NCBI GenBank assembly: GCA_905221605.1 | Contig: CAJNDS010000366.1 | Coordinates: 62,001 to 126,000, forward strand | Direction: 5' to 3' | DNA length: 64,000 bases | DNA from: Symbiodinium natans | Lineage: Eukaryota > Sar > Dinophyceae > Suessiales > Symbiodiniaceae | Part shown: positions 21,249-31,400 of the stretch, piece after piece | Numbering within the stretch: the stretch's first letter is position 1 | Layout: every line of letters starts with the position of its first letter | The notes under the pieces: generated by a model | The model's input: the letters and a program-made list of their open reading frames with translations, nothing else | Database searches by the model: none | What the model was told of the DNA's origin: nothing | Made by a program: the position numbers and the translations under genes

Positions 21249-24200
21249 ATGAAAGATAATCAAGCCAAGATCCCACCGGCCTCGACAGCATCCTCCTTCT
21301 TCAGGCTAGGGTTCTCAGATCGCAGGCTTAGCAAAGCCCTGGAGCGCGCTGCTGCTTTGACCTTTGGGGGGTGCCCGGGGCCCTCTGCGACACAGGCCGG
21401 TTTTGGCGCAGGTCCAAGCACGGCTCAGAGGTGCCTGGCTTTGTCCATAACGTCCAGCTTAATCACGGCATGATTCTAAACTTCATCCCACCTACAGCAA
21501 AGAGAGCTGTTGCCTGAAAGTCAGGCTGCGAATGCATGCTGACCGATGAGGATACATTCTGCCAGCCGCAGCAGGCAAAAGGTTTTGTGATCTGCATTCG
21601 ATGCGACGTGAGAGCGACGAGACACAGTTGCCGAAACGAAGTACGCAATACTTGCTACTTGTCTAGCCTCTCCGGGATGCGAAACCATGTGACAGAGCGG
21701 AGGCGATAAGATGCTCAGAGGAGGCTGGGCTCTACAGGTGTGCCGATGTGCAAAAGATTTTTGAGATTGCCTTGAATGGCTTGTAACATCTTGTAACCAG
21801 CCGATGCAGCTCCAGCAGTTTGGCTTGCAGTTGAAGCAATTCCCTCCACGTGTGGCGTTCCCTTTTCGCCGTGATTGTTAAAAAGCCACTGAACCGGCTT
21901 TGGATGGATGCATCTTACAAAGAGCCTGGGCCTATCTTGAATGCGCTTTTCAGTTTTGCTGCGACAATCTCAACCCTACAACGTGTATCAACAATGAAAA
22001 CCGCGAATGGTGCCTGTAATCATCTATTAATGCCGCTATGGAAGGCAAGCTGTTGTCGGTTTTTTAAGACTGAAGTTCATGCAGCTCCCGCTCGTGATCC
22101 CCAGGACCTTTGCTTGATCATCTGTGGCTCGGGAGATGATGCCGAAGAACTCCTGGCCCGACGCCGCTTGCGAGCTGGAGGACGGCTGTGTCACATTCAG
22201 ACCCGAGGGCCTGGCGACCTGGCCAGCATGGTAATTGTGGGATTTTTGTACCAGAGCGAAAAAAAGTAGGCCAATCTTTTTCAGCACCGGTGTAGAATTG
22301 TCTGAGTGATCTTTGTTTGTACTTCTCCTGAACCACCCCGAACCTTGTCAAGCATGGCCCTCAATGCTTTCCATGAGGTGACAAGCGAGTCTCGGTGATT
22401 GGATTCAGTCAGAAGGCAGGAAGCGATAACACCTTTAAGGATCCTCGGGGGCCCCAAGCCGAAGCCTAAATCCAGCCATCTGATTGACTGGAGCCCTTGC
22501 TAGGAAGAAGGCTCCGTGTTTTGGCATCCGCCATCTGCATCCTTTGTGACATCCAACTTGGGCCGACGGCTTGGTGTGCACGCTGGTCACTTTTGGACGA
22601 AAACGGGCCCTGATGCTATCAGTTTGCCGGAGAGTCATCAGCTTCAGATCCTGTCTGCGTCTGGTCAGCTTAGACATATTCGCATCCTCGATGAGGACGG
22701 CAAAATCTGTGTGGAGATGTCGGGACATGTGGTACTTAACCCAGACTGGTCATCTGCTCGGTACCATCATGTAGAGGTGGAGGATGACCAAATGAAGGCT
22801 TTCGGCACTTTCTCCACGAATTCTGTGTTATTGGCTGGGTGCCTGCAGTTGCTGGGGTTCGCCACCAGACTGGCCTTGTCCATGCATTTCGAAGCTGCCA
22901 GTGAGATTGAAATCATCTGGTGGAGGATTCTTTCAAGTCTTTTGAGCATCGTCGGAGCACAGTATGCCCTTGTGGATATCATTGGAGTTGCTTTTGCAGG
23001 CCAGCATGTGTCTGCGTTTGTTCAGCTTGTCGGTACCTTTGCAGTTTTGATTGCCACAACACCACTCTACCTTGTGGGAGCATCGCAGTTTTTTGCAGAG
23101 CTGGCCTCTGCGTGCTCATGTCTTTTCATCACAGCCATATTGCAGTATTGGAGGACTCGGAATTCTCACCCAAAGCGGCAATTTGGCCCGAGTGTCGCGT
23201 GGGTTGTGGCATACAGCTTGTGCACCTACGGGTTTGTGGGCGTTGTCTTGTTGAATGGCATGGCCTACATCTCCTTGCTTGCGCACGGATATGTGATTGG
23301 AAGCTCTTTGTTCTTGCCTTCCGCAACCGCTGCATGCGAACTGGTGTTCATTGCTGTGGTGCGTGAAGTCTACTGCAGATGTGCTTGGCCCCATCGCACG
23401 GGAGGGACTGGCGGCGTGCCTGGCGATCAGCTGTATATCCCTGTCACCTTTGCAGTCGCCAGCACTCACGCCTCCTCAGAGTGCGTGCGGTTAGCAGCTG
23501 TACTGGCGGGGGCGATACTTGGGGGCACATTACCGGCACGCTTGATCAACTTCCCGGAAGGACAGGCTATAAGTATTCTGAGTACAACTGAGTCGCCATG
23601 ATGCAGTCTCAGAGGGTCAGGTAGTCCTTCATGTCCGGGTTGCACTGAAAGGCACTGAAAGCTTGCTCTGGGAGTTGGGGTTAACCAAAAATCCAATGGC
23701 GGACTCCCCAAGAGCAAGCCTATGCTACGCTTCTCGTTAAAGAAGTTTTGGTCGAAGCACCCCTGTTGAACAGGTAGTCCTTAGACAAGGAGTGCTGAAG
23801 TCAACCCAAGGATACGCAGCAACGACTTTGGGTGGACAGGAGTTGCAATTGCCTCGTATGTGATGAACACCTTGCTACGGCTGGGCTGGATTCGCTTCCT
23901 GCTTTTCCACACGGTCCGCGCTACCTGCGGCCTTGGAGTGGCTGCAGGTCTGTTTGGAGTCAGCACCTGGGTCAAGCTGCACGATGAAGTTAAGATCTAT
24001 GCAGGCTACTTCCGTTTCATCGTCGTATTGGCGCTGGTGATTGCAAGGGCCGTTGTGTATGGCTTCCTACCTTTCGATCACCCCCAGACTCCTGGGTTTG
24101 GCTTTTCGGCCAGCTGTGCCATGTTGGGTCTTTTTGCGACGGAGATCCTCGAAGACTGGACAGTCCTCCGGATACTGCCTGAAAGCCCGGTGACTGCAGA

Positions 24201-24834
24201 AATGTTGCGGGAGCCGGAGTCTTACATGCATCCACGATTTTTGGCAACCTACGAGTGGCGGATCAGGACATCTCAGCCGATCCCAATCACCCCTAACCCC
24301 CAAACCACCTACAACCCTACAACGGACCTACAGGCTTCGAAGTTGCTTTTTTAGGAACCCCCAAGTGCCCAGCATGCTCAGAGGCCGCAGGGGAATTTTC
24401 AACAAGATGGAGGATTCGCCTCCGTCGCTTGTGATAGCACATCGATGCGCAAGGAGCTTCCAGGTAGCAATCAAGGGGGCGGCTGCTCTGCTTTCCATGG
24501 TACTCGTATCATGGAGTAGTGCTTGAAGAGACGCTCAGTTTTGCCTTCGTTTTCTCCCAAGGATTGCGCTTGGTCAGGATGACGGCTCATGGGGAGCACT
24601 ACGAAGGAGGCTTGGTCAGCCAGCGAAGGTGGTGCCCGCTCCGGTGCTGCACGGCTTACGGGAGCTGCCGTTCATCCACCAAGCTACGTTCATGGGCATT
24701 GTTTGTAACATCATGATGGGCATGTTGAGTGCTTTACTTGGAGATGGGTACTTGCGTGGTTTATATCCCACTCCCTGTCAGACTGAGCGCCTGTTCCAAA
24801 ACTGGATCTTCTGGGCGGTGCCATTGGCATGCTA
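21249..24834 (+). CDS. Unrecognised polytopic membrane protein, spliced
   Basis: N-terminal candidates are 21249-21473 (SSFFRLGFSDRRLSKALERA) and about 22080-22230 (DPQDLCLIICGSGDDAEELL). The core is one long exon within 22516-23601. A soluble start contains HIRILDEDGKICVEMSGHVV. At least six hydrophobic segments follow, including SVLLAGCLQLLGFATRLALS, VQLVGTFAVLIATTPLYLVG and GFVGVVLLNGMAYISLLAHG, and near the end LAAVLAGAILGGTLPARL. A second exon starts near 23811 (MNTLLRLGWIRFLLFHTVRA) with three more spans and ends near 24265. A third, about 24562-24834, opens after a CCCAAG acceptor and reads MGIVCNIMMGMLSALLGDGY before a stop or donor. The arrangement suggests a transporter or receptor of roughly 10 or more spans. 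I do not recognise it. It lies between the OSCA and anoctamin genes on the same strand. Confidence 0.6.
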
Positions 24835-24963
24835 GCAGCTGTCAGTAGCTAAACTGGTTTGAGGAGGATTTTTAATGCCGTTCCTGGCACACAGGCTGTC
24901 ATAGCCTCGCCTGGAGACCATTCGCATGAGCAATCTGCTTGTATTGATACAGAGACACCATGA

Positions 24964-25015
24964 ACTCAGCTACATCTTGATTCCAGCTACATCTTGATTT
25001 CAGCTACATCTTGAC
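24964..25015. repeat. Three-copy tandem repeat, 17-18 bp
   Basis: The unit CAGCTACATCTTGATT is repeated three times with small differences downstream of the membrane-protein locus. Confidence 0.85.
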
Positions 25016-25430
25016 ACAGATTGCAGTTCCAAAATCTGGATGCAAGACTGTGAGACGCTTGTTGCCGAAAGGGTGCTGACGGGTCAACAGCTGCGGTGGG
25101 AGTTGTTTGGGGTGTACAGTAGCAGCGTAGAGCTTGTGGACGTCGTGGACAAGCTCTGAATAACTGAGCCCCAAAAAATGAGGTTTCAATGTGACCACTT
25201 CAAGAGTATTATGTTGAGCGTGCTGAGCACGCGAAAGCCTACAAAAGTCCCTCAGGCCATGTCCCGAGTCCCGAAGGCAAGTTGTCATTTCCGCTCTGGC
25301 TTGATAGTCACTAAACACCAGCGCACACTTGTTATGAGCGGGAAGAACACGGTGGCCTCATGAGCGCTCGAACTCAGATTCGCTGAAGAATAATCCCGGA
25401 TTCTCCCTGGTCCCATAGATCCCTGTAGCA

Positions 25431-25690
25431 GGGGGCGGGAGGGCAGGGTGCCGAAGAAGCACTTGGGGGAGAGATCAGCGGACCACGCAACCATCAACAG
25501 CCACATTCCACTGGAGCATCCGCTGACCCGTTCAACAGCCCAGCTTTCATGGCCGTTCACCAGGCGCGTGGAGCTTTCGACGGATGCTCGCCCCTTCGTG
25601 ATGCTTTGCGTTCTCAAGGTGGCGGCGTGGGGGAAAAACCATGGCCAAGTGCTAGCAAGCTTGCTTCGATAGAAGCTGTGTTCAGCTGAA
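25431..25690 (+). CDS. Exon-like segment, unrecognised
   Basis: After a CTGTAG acceptor the + frame is open for about 85 codons: QGAGGQGAEEALGGEISGPR, then FNSPAFMAVHQARGAFDGCS, then ASKLASIEAVFS before a stop. A competing + frame (25448-25672) is open over the same interval. No motif is recognised. Confidence 0.35.
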
Positions 25691-25794
25691 AAGAACTGCA
25701 GGTCTTCACTTGCTGCACGAGAAGGCCGGCTTCAGTGACTCTTTGCACGGAAGGCCCAGTCCCCTCGGATCCCCACTGGGCTAAGTCAGCCTGT

Positions 25795-25831
25795 AGGACC
25801 GTAGGACCTTAGGACCTTGGGACCTTAGGAC
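25795..25831. repeat. Short TAGGACC tandem repeat
   Basis: Four imperfect units of TAGGACC(T/G)TAGGACCT type. Confidence 0.75.
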
Positions 25832-26284
25832 ACGAAGCTCGGAGCATCGGATGGGCCTGTTGTGCGTGTCTATGGACTTCGGTGTCGGTGTCTGAGGTTG
25901 AGGCCTTCGCACCAGCTGGGCTGCTGGACAGCCGGGGCCTGTGCTTCCGTACTCACAAGCAACCATAGCAGAGATTGCAGCCCCATGGTGTCCGAAGGCG
26001 TGCGAAGGTCCCGACAGGTGAAGATCGAGTACAGAAGCACAAAAAGCCCAAACAACAGACATCAAAGACCTATTCTCCCCGTACATGTCGAACTGTGCAG
26101 CGCGGAGCCACAAGCATCAAGCTCCAGAAATCCAGGCCTCGGGGTCCAGCGCCTCGGCGCGTCGACTCTACTCAGACTGCTGCCTAAGTCAGAGGCCACG
26201 AAGAGTTTGCCGGACTGGACCTCCTTTGGACTTCTTTGTAACTTCGCTCAGCTCTGTGATTGGCGAATTTCGCGTGTAATTGTA

Positions 26285-26400
26285 ATCCTTGGGGGAAGGG
26301 TTGGGTTAGGGGGAAGGAGACCGGATCCCGTGTCTGCTTATTCCAAACGCTTCTCGGCAGGAAGCCGAGGCGAATTCTTGTTATGCAGCCGCAGAAAAGG
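26285..26400 (+). repeat. Dispersed repeat copy A (LLGRKP family)
   Basis: A G-rich lead-in is followed by a block translating on + as VCLFQTLLGRKPRR. Closely related blocks occur at 28915-29030 and 48375-48445. The protein-like conservation is probably a by-product of DNA-level repetition. It is therefore annotated as a repeat and not as a gene. Confidence 0.7.
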
Positions 26401-26714
26401 TCGAATCTCACTGGTTTTTTTGGTTCACAGGTGGTCTTCCAATCAAATGGGTTGAGTTCCACATCGCCTTTTGCGCCATCTGTTTGTTCTGGCGGCAGGA
26501 GTGAACGGCTGACTGGGAATCACTTGGTCATGGTAGCATCAGCAGCAAATTTCGACAACAACGAGTCATATTCGGGGATGCTTCGTGCATGTACCTGCTC
26601 TTCTTCATGGTCTCCATGCCGAAGGAACGGCTAACCACTGTACAAGGAACAACAATGCGCCTAAGCGGTAGAGCACCCTTTTGCGTCTGTAGCACATCTG
26701 GGGCGAAGTAGAAA

Positions 26715-26764
26715 GTGTGTGTGTGTGTGTGTGTGTGTGAGTGTGTGTGTGTGTGTGTGTGTGC
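26715..26764. repeat. GT microsatellite
   Basis: (GT)n with two single-base interruptions, about 50 bp. Confidence 0.95.
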
Positions 26765-26801
26765 GTGCCGCTTAGTTTGCTTGCCCTTCGCTCATCGTGA
26801 G

Positions 26802-27344
26802 CGCGGAGCATTCCGCTTTGCAAGAAGGCCTTTCCTGGACTGGACGCATGGCGGCAGATCCTGGTTCTGCTGGACTCTTTCATACTGCCGCATGACTCCG
26901 ACAAAAAGACTCTTGCAGCCGGACTCGCGGTCCAGGACCAGCTCTTGGATGCGGCGCCCCGCAACGACACTGCCCGCCTGGTGGAGGCCACGGAAGATTC
27001 AGAGAGGACAGAGGAAGTCAACTAAGTCAACGCAGAAACGGCTCCAAAGCCCCCGAAGCCCCGGTGTGTTGATGCACAGATGCACAGGTGGCCCGTCAGC
27101 TGCCGTTGCTTCCGCTCCAAAGTGATGGCTCGCTGCAGCCGGCAGCCAGCAAGCTGGTACTGCCGCCGGCGAAACCAGAGGCCTGTGTCGTTCAAGATCC
27201 TGCACTCCAAGCAATATTGCGCTAGAGACCCTGAAGTTGAAAGGCATCCCTGACTTCTATCCCCGCGCTGTGGCCACACGGTGCTTCTTAGGTCGAAGGC
27301 TTTCCGCCGGAGCTGCTGGCGGAGCTGCGTGCCGTGGATCCGAG
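26802..27344 (+). CDS. Exon series, unrecognised spliced gene
   Basis: The exon at 26802-27025 reads IPLCKKAFPGLDAWRQILVL, SFILPHDSDKKTLAAGLAVQ and ARLVEATEDSERTEEVN, a convincing soluble helical sequence. After a GCACAG acceptor, 27088 to about 27210 reads VARQLPLLPLQSDGSLQPAA and KPEACVVQDPALQAIL. A neighbouring frame at about 27205-27290 reads ALETLKLKGIPDFYPRAVAT. The exon 27292-27344, between a TTAG acceptor and a GAG|GTAGGA donor, reads VEGFPPELLAELRAVDP. No family is recognised; reading frames suggest further short introns. Confidence 0.5.
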
Positions 27345-27741
27345 GTAGGACTGTAGCTCAGGGTACGGAGTAGTACTTTTCTTTTGGGCAAAGAACCCAG
27401 AGATTTTATTAGCAGACGCTTCTTATTGCGAAAAAACGACAGTGTCGTATCTGTTTCCAAGATGTATCAAAGTGACAAGTCACTGCTTTCTTGTCCCCCA
27501 TCTTGTCATTTTCCAATGGCAGGTTGTTTGCTGAAGGCTGGCGGCCGAGCTTCTTTGCACTTTCATGAGGCGTTCTCGGAGTTCTCGGGTTCATTTTCCT
27601 TCCTCTTGGATCTGAGTGCTGTGGGCAACCCAGGTGGAGCTGATTCAGATGAAGGCAGCCGAAACTCTCACAGCAGCCCGTGCACGACACATGTGTCATA
27701 GTCGCAGAGCTGCGTAGCTGAGCCAGAGCATGCAATGAAAG

Positions 27742-27900
27742 CAGCTGCTTAGTGGGGCAGTGGCACTTTTCCGCTCCCCGATCAAGAAGATGAAAGGAGC
27801 GATGGATGCCTTGGCGGCCGCACGAATCAGGACGCGCAAAGCCGAAGTGCAACTGTCCCGAAACATGACGGCGCAGAGATGGGAGAGACCATTGCTGTAG
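27742..27900 (+). CDS. Exon-like segment, basic helical peptide
   Basis: Between a GAAAG acceptor and a stop at 27900 the frame reads VALFRSPIKKMKGAMDALAA, then RIRTRKAEVQLSRNMTAQRW. The composition is strongly coding-like. It may be the next exon of the 26.8-27.3 kb gene. No motif is recognised. Confidence 0.5.
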   Translation, partial: QLLSGAVALFRSPIKKMKGAMDALAAARIRTRKAEVQLSRNMTAQRWERPLL

Positions 27901-28049
27901 TCATTAGCCTTACAGTTCGATGTTGAAGCATGAAAATACTGAAGCACCCGAATTGCATGCGAACGCTTTTTTTTGCGCGAGAACTCTTGGCAGGAAGCTT
28001 CTGCGCCGATTGGGTGTCGTTCCATTGACACCTAGATTAGCCAGAGTCT

Positions 28050-28330
28050 GAGTTTGCTCCACAGCATCCGGTGCATTTCGGTGTCGCAGCCATTGATCCC
28101 TTCAAATGTTTTTCAACATCTTGCGACCAATGTGCTTGCCAGGTTGTCAAGGACATCATCGGGCCACTCTTTTCAAAGTGCTCGGCTCTCAGAGCAATTG
28201 CATGGAGGCGTGCCTGGCTCAAACCTCGCAAAATTTTGGAAGTTGTTTACGTGTGGCGGTCGCACTATACCCTTGCTGCCCAATCATCCAATCCGAGGCA
28301 CTTCCGTGCCGTGTCTCGTCCCGGCTGAGG
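28050..28330. other. Ambiguous open region on both strands
   Basis: The + frame 28071-28328 (FKCFSTSCDQCACQVVKDII) and the minus frame 28037-28231 (QARLHAIALRAEHFEKSGPM) are both plausible and mutually exclusive. No choice can be made without transcript or homology evidence. Confidence 0.2.
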
Positions 28331-28543
28331 AGGCACAAGCCTGCCCGTCCAAACACATGGCAATCCACGGGGGACCAGCGGATGAATGATGATTTTCGCT
28401 GAGTCCCGTTTGTGCCTTTCCTTGGGCAAGGCGCCTCGCCAGCCCTCCGCGTTGCTGGCGTTGGGCGGCTTCTTGGCACCTCTGCTGCAAACGAGGAGTC
28501 AGGGCGTTCAGGGCACAGATCGTTGTGCGAATCCATGGCACTG

Positions 28544-28732
28544 GCGCCAAAGGCCAAGAATGCCACCTTAGCGGAAGAATTGGGCGGAAGCTCGATCGGC
28601 TGGCCTCTCAAGGACATGGACAAGGCAGGGCCCGGGTGCCCCACCCACTCTGGTCGTACACGCTCGTGTGCGCCCGTTTCGGCAGCCGGGCCCAGCGCGA
28701 AGCGCAGCTCGCGGAGAGCCAGTCCTGTATAG
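28544..28732 (+). CDS. Exon-like segment, possible N-terminus
   Basis: A frame beginning MALAPKAKNATLAEELGGSS and continuing IGWPLKDMDKAGPGCPTH is open to 28732. The last 25 residues become Ser/Arg-rich and may be read-through. No family is recognised. Confidence 0.35.
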   Translation, partial: APKAKNATLAEELGGSSIGWPLKDMDKAGPGCPTHSGRTRSCAPVSAAGPSAKRSSRRASPV

Positions 28733-28822
28733 GAGGAACGTCCAGGGGGCAGCCAGGAGCAAAAGCTCTGAAAAAAACGTTTACCATGTTATGTAGGGTG
28801 TGTTGAGTATCAGGGTTTGTGC

Positions 28823-28840
28823 GGGGGGGGGGGGGGGGGG
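28823..28840. repeat. 18-G homopolymer followed by G-rich tract
   Basis: Eighteen consecutive G, then GACT and a further eight or nine G, in a 120-bp segment that is overwhelmingly G on the + strand. Confidence 0.9.
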
Positions 28841-28914
28841 ACTGGGGGGGGGACTGCCGGGGGCGTGCGGGAGGGGTGCGGGAGAGTGGGGAGGGGAAAG
28901 GGGCGGGGTCCAGG

Positions 28915-29030
28915 GTGGTCTCAGAAAATGTTTTGAAATTTTGGGGGGAAGGGCGGAAGGAGGCCAGATCCCGGTCTGCTTGTTCCAGACGCTGCTCGGC
29001 CGGAAGCCACAGGGACAGATCTGGACTCAT
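28915..29030 (+). repeat. Dispersed repeat copy B (LLGRKP family)
   Basis: The block reads VCLFQTLLGRKP on + as in the copy at 26285-26400. It is preceded by a similar G-rich lead-in and a GATCCCG(G)TGTCTGCTT-type stretch. Downstream sequence diverges. Confidence 0.7.
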
Positions 29031-29704
29031 TTTTATCTCGAGCCACTCCGATCGTACCTTTGTTTCCTGAGTCCTAGACGGCACCAGGGTGCAAGAGCAG
29101 TTCGCCTCGCACCGTGTACTCTTCGCGGTTTTGCAGTTTCCCCCAGCAAGGAGCGGCAAACATACGAACTCCATACGATAGTGTAGCATGACAGCAAGTT
29201 GTTCCACCACGCTCACATCGAGCCAGAACTAAGTGAAGCCTGCGGCGTAGCCCTACCTCAGGTCGTGCAAAAAGCAACGCTCTTACACCAACCTAAGCAC
29301 CTCTCTGGAGGTGGCTGTTGGTCGCCGCTTTTCGGCGCCGCCAATGCACTCGCCCCGTGCGGCTGCCTTTCAGGAGGCAAAGAGGGAGATCGTTTCTTTT
29401 TGTTGGGTTCAGGGCTTGAGGAGTGGAGGACAGGATGCCGATATTTTCCCCCCAAACGACAAGCTTTCAGGAGTTGAGGGCTCCACAAGGCGTCGGAGAG
29501 TTCAGAGTCTACATGAGTCCACACATGGCCTTACGGGGTGTTTAGAACATGACATGGAATGCCCTCGTTAGTCACACTTGTTACGCTTGAGTAGACTGCA
29601 GAGGCCGCTAAGGGCATCCTGGAGCTCCGGCTGCCGGCGGCTGCTCGTATTGAGATGGCCCATTGAAAGGCACTTCGCAGGTAAGAAGCAGCCCACCCTA
29701 GGGG

Positions 29705-29725
29705 CCCCCCCCCCCCCCCTCCCCC
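29705..29725. repeat. C homopolymer before an AG
   Basis: Fifteen C, one T and five C, followed by AAACAG. It may act as a polypyrimidine tract. Confidence 0.85.
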
Positions 29726-29888
29726 AAACAGCGCGGCAACATGGCCGATGTGCGAAGTGTCTTTCTTTTCGCAACAGTGGGAGCCGGATGACCTGTAGAG
29801 GTTCGATTCCGAGGCTCCACCGAAGCTCGGAGCCACCGCCCTGGGCGAGGCAGAGTGTATTTCCACATCCACTGCACCCCCTGAGATT

Positions 29889-30161
29889 ATGAAAATGGCC
29901 TATATGACATGCAAGAGAAGAACGGCATCTCAACGCACGCTTGAGGATTCTTTCCCTGAAGTCGGCAGGCCTTGGAGACTTTGGGCTTGGCTCTTCCAGG
30001 CTCGGGGGGCCTTGGAAGCGGAGGAAGCTGAAGCTGACCGTCTGACGGCCAGAAAGCGAGAAGTTGCCGGGGAGGTCCCTTGGTCGAAGCGTCAGACGGA
30101 GACTTCCGCAGCCGGTGCCCCAGGGCCAAGAGAGCGGTTCGACAGAGTCAAACAGGAGTAG
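29889..30161 (+). CDS. Small charged ORF, hypothetical
   Basis: Ninety codons start MKMAYMTCKRRTASQRTLED and contain FQARGALEAEEAEADRLTAR and KREVAGEVPWSKRQTE before a stop at 30161. The Glu/Arg-rich helical composition is protein-like. It may be an internal exon rather than a whole gene. Confidence 0.4.
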   Translation: MKMAYMTCKRRTASQRTLEDSFPEVGRPWRLWAWLFQARGALEAEEAEADRLTARKREVAGEVPWSKRQTETSAAGAPGPRERFDRVKQE

Positions 30162-30210
30162 CCAAAACCTCGCCATGTCACATACTTAACTTGCGCGCTG
30201 AGGTCCTGAG

Positions 30211-30367
30211 TTTGAGCGGCTGTCAGCAGCGATCGCCAAGGAAGCATCTGAAACAGGCAGATGGTACATCAACGGTGCATAACTGCGAATCCCCCAATTC
30301 GCTGATACCAGCGTGGTTGCAGATCTTGACTCCAGGCACGCTCGAGAGGGCGCGCTTGCTGGCCGAG
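30211..30367 (+). CDS. Two short exons, unrecognised
   Basis: 30211 to about 30274 follows a CCTGAG acceptor, reads FERLSAAIAKEASETGRWYI and ends at an AACG|GTGCAT donor. 30323-30367 (45 nt) lies between a TTGCAG acceptor and a GCCGAG|GTGTGA donor. Joined in phase it reads DLDSRHAREGALAGR. A 17-C run (30387-30403) follows in the next intron. The family is unknown. Confidence 0.5.
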
Positions 30368-30386
30368 GTGTGAGCCCACTGCCCGG

Positions 30387-30403
30387 CCCCCCCCCCCCCC
30401 CCC
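30387..30403. repeat. 17-C homopolymer
   Basis: An uninterrupted C run 19 bases downstream of the GT donor at 30368. Confidence 0.9.
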
Positions 30404-30739
30404 GACCCGGTGGGTCGCTTTTCCGTAGAGTTGGGGAGTTCAGAGGGGCTGTTGGGCTTGGGTAAAGAAAGTAGGAAGGACTGCCGTGCCCATGGATCGC
30501 TGGCAAGGCACTCAATTCTGCCTGGCAAAGCAGCTACCTGCGATATGCACAGCGTCGTGACGGCATGGCCGTGACCCTACCACTGCTGCAATATCCAAGG
30601 GTGCTCTGGAGAGGAGCTTTGTGGAACCGTGTGGCATGTGAACGAGCCTTGCTTGATGTATCCTTGGTGTAGCCATCCCAGATTCATTGACCATGCGCCC
30701 CCACATCATGCCCTTCAGTGCCCCTTCGCGTGTCTGCAA

Positions 30740-30919
30740 AGCAAAGCAAAGATGCCGCCTGCAGTCAACACTGTAGTCACGAAGTTGTTCGAGCTTTACA
30801 TTTCATGGTGCCGAGCTCCGCATGCCGCGAGACGTGGCCATGGCAAGACAATCGACGTACCAGCCGATTTCGCCCGGCTCACCGTTAACACCACCAACCG
30901 GGGCCCTCAGCAATGGTGA
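30740..30919 (+). CDS. Open frame, hypothetical
   Basis: The frame containing MPPAVNTVVTKLFELYISWC and KTIDVPADFARLTVNTTNRG is open to 30919. Its composition is plausible and no motif is recognised. It precedes the anoctamin locus by about 500 bp. Confidence 0.3.
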   Translation, partial: SKAKMPPAVNTVVTKLFELYISWCRAPHAARRGHGKTIDVPADFARLTVNTTNRGPQQW

Positions 30920-31400
30920 GTCGTCGTTCAAGGACAGAGACCGGCACGCAGCCGGGAAGTGAACAGTTGTGGGCTTTCGCGCCGAGGTGTCGGGGTCCCT
31001 TGATGGTTGCGTGCATGGGTTGTAGATGGTTGTAGGTCTAGCACTCAGGATTTGCCATGGCCTGCCAGGATGTTAGTTTGTTAGACGCACAACATGATTT
31101 CAACACCCTGACAGGAGGAGACAGTCCGCCTGCCGGGCATCCTGCCGCGAAACCTGAACATGCAGGATGACACGCAGGATTGCACGCTGGTCCCCATCTT
31201 AACTCTTGCAATTTCACTGCTTCTTCTCTTCCAACACCATCTCGACCACTCTTTCAGCATACGAAGCGCTCCCTTGAAAATATCAAAAAGTGCCAAAAGA
31301 CGCTCAAAGCTTGCTTGAGTTCTTGAGTTTCGTTGTTTGCCTGCCCAAAGCATACTGCATGTCTCGCTTTCCAAGGTCCTCATCTTCCCTCGTGTGACGC

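Noticed and set aside
25862-26455. + strand 197-codon ORF
   Set aside because: Its last third is the dispersed LLGRKP-family repeat and the rest conflicts with other frames; no coding signal is strong enough.
29770-29825. T-arm-like GGTTCGATTCC suggesting a tRNA gene
   Set aside because: The flanking bases do not pair into a 5-bp T stem, and no matching acceptor, D or anticodon arms can be drawn.
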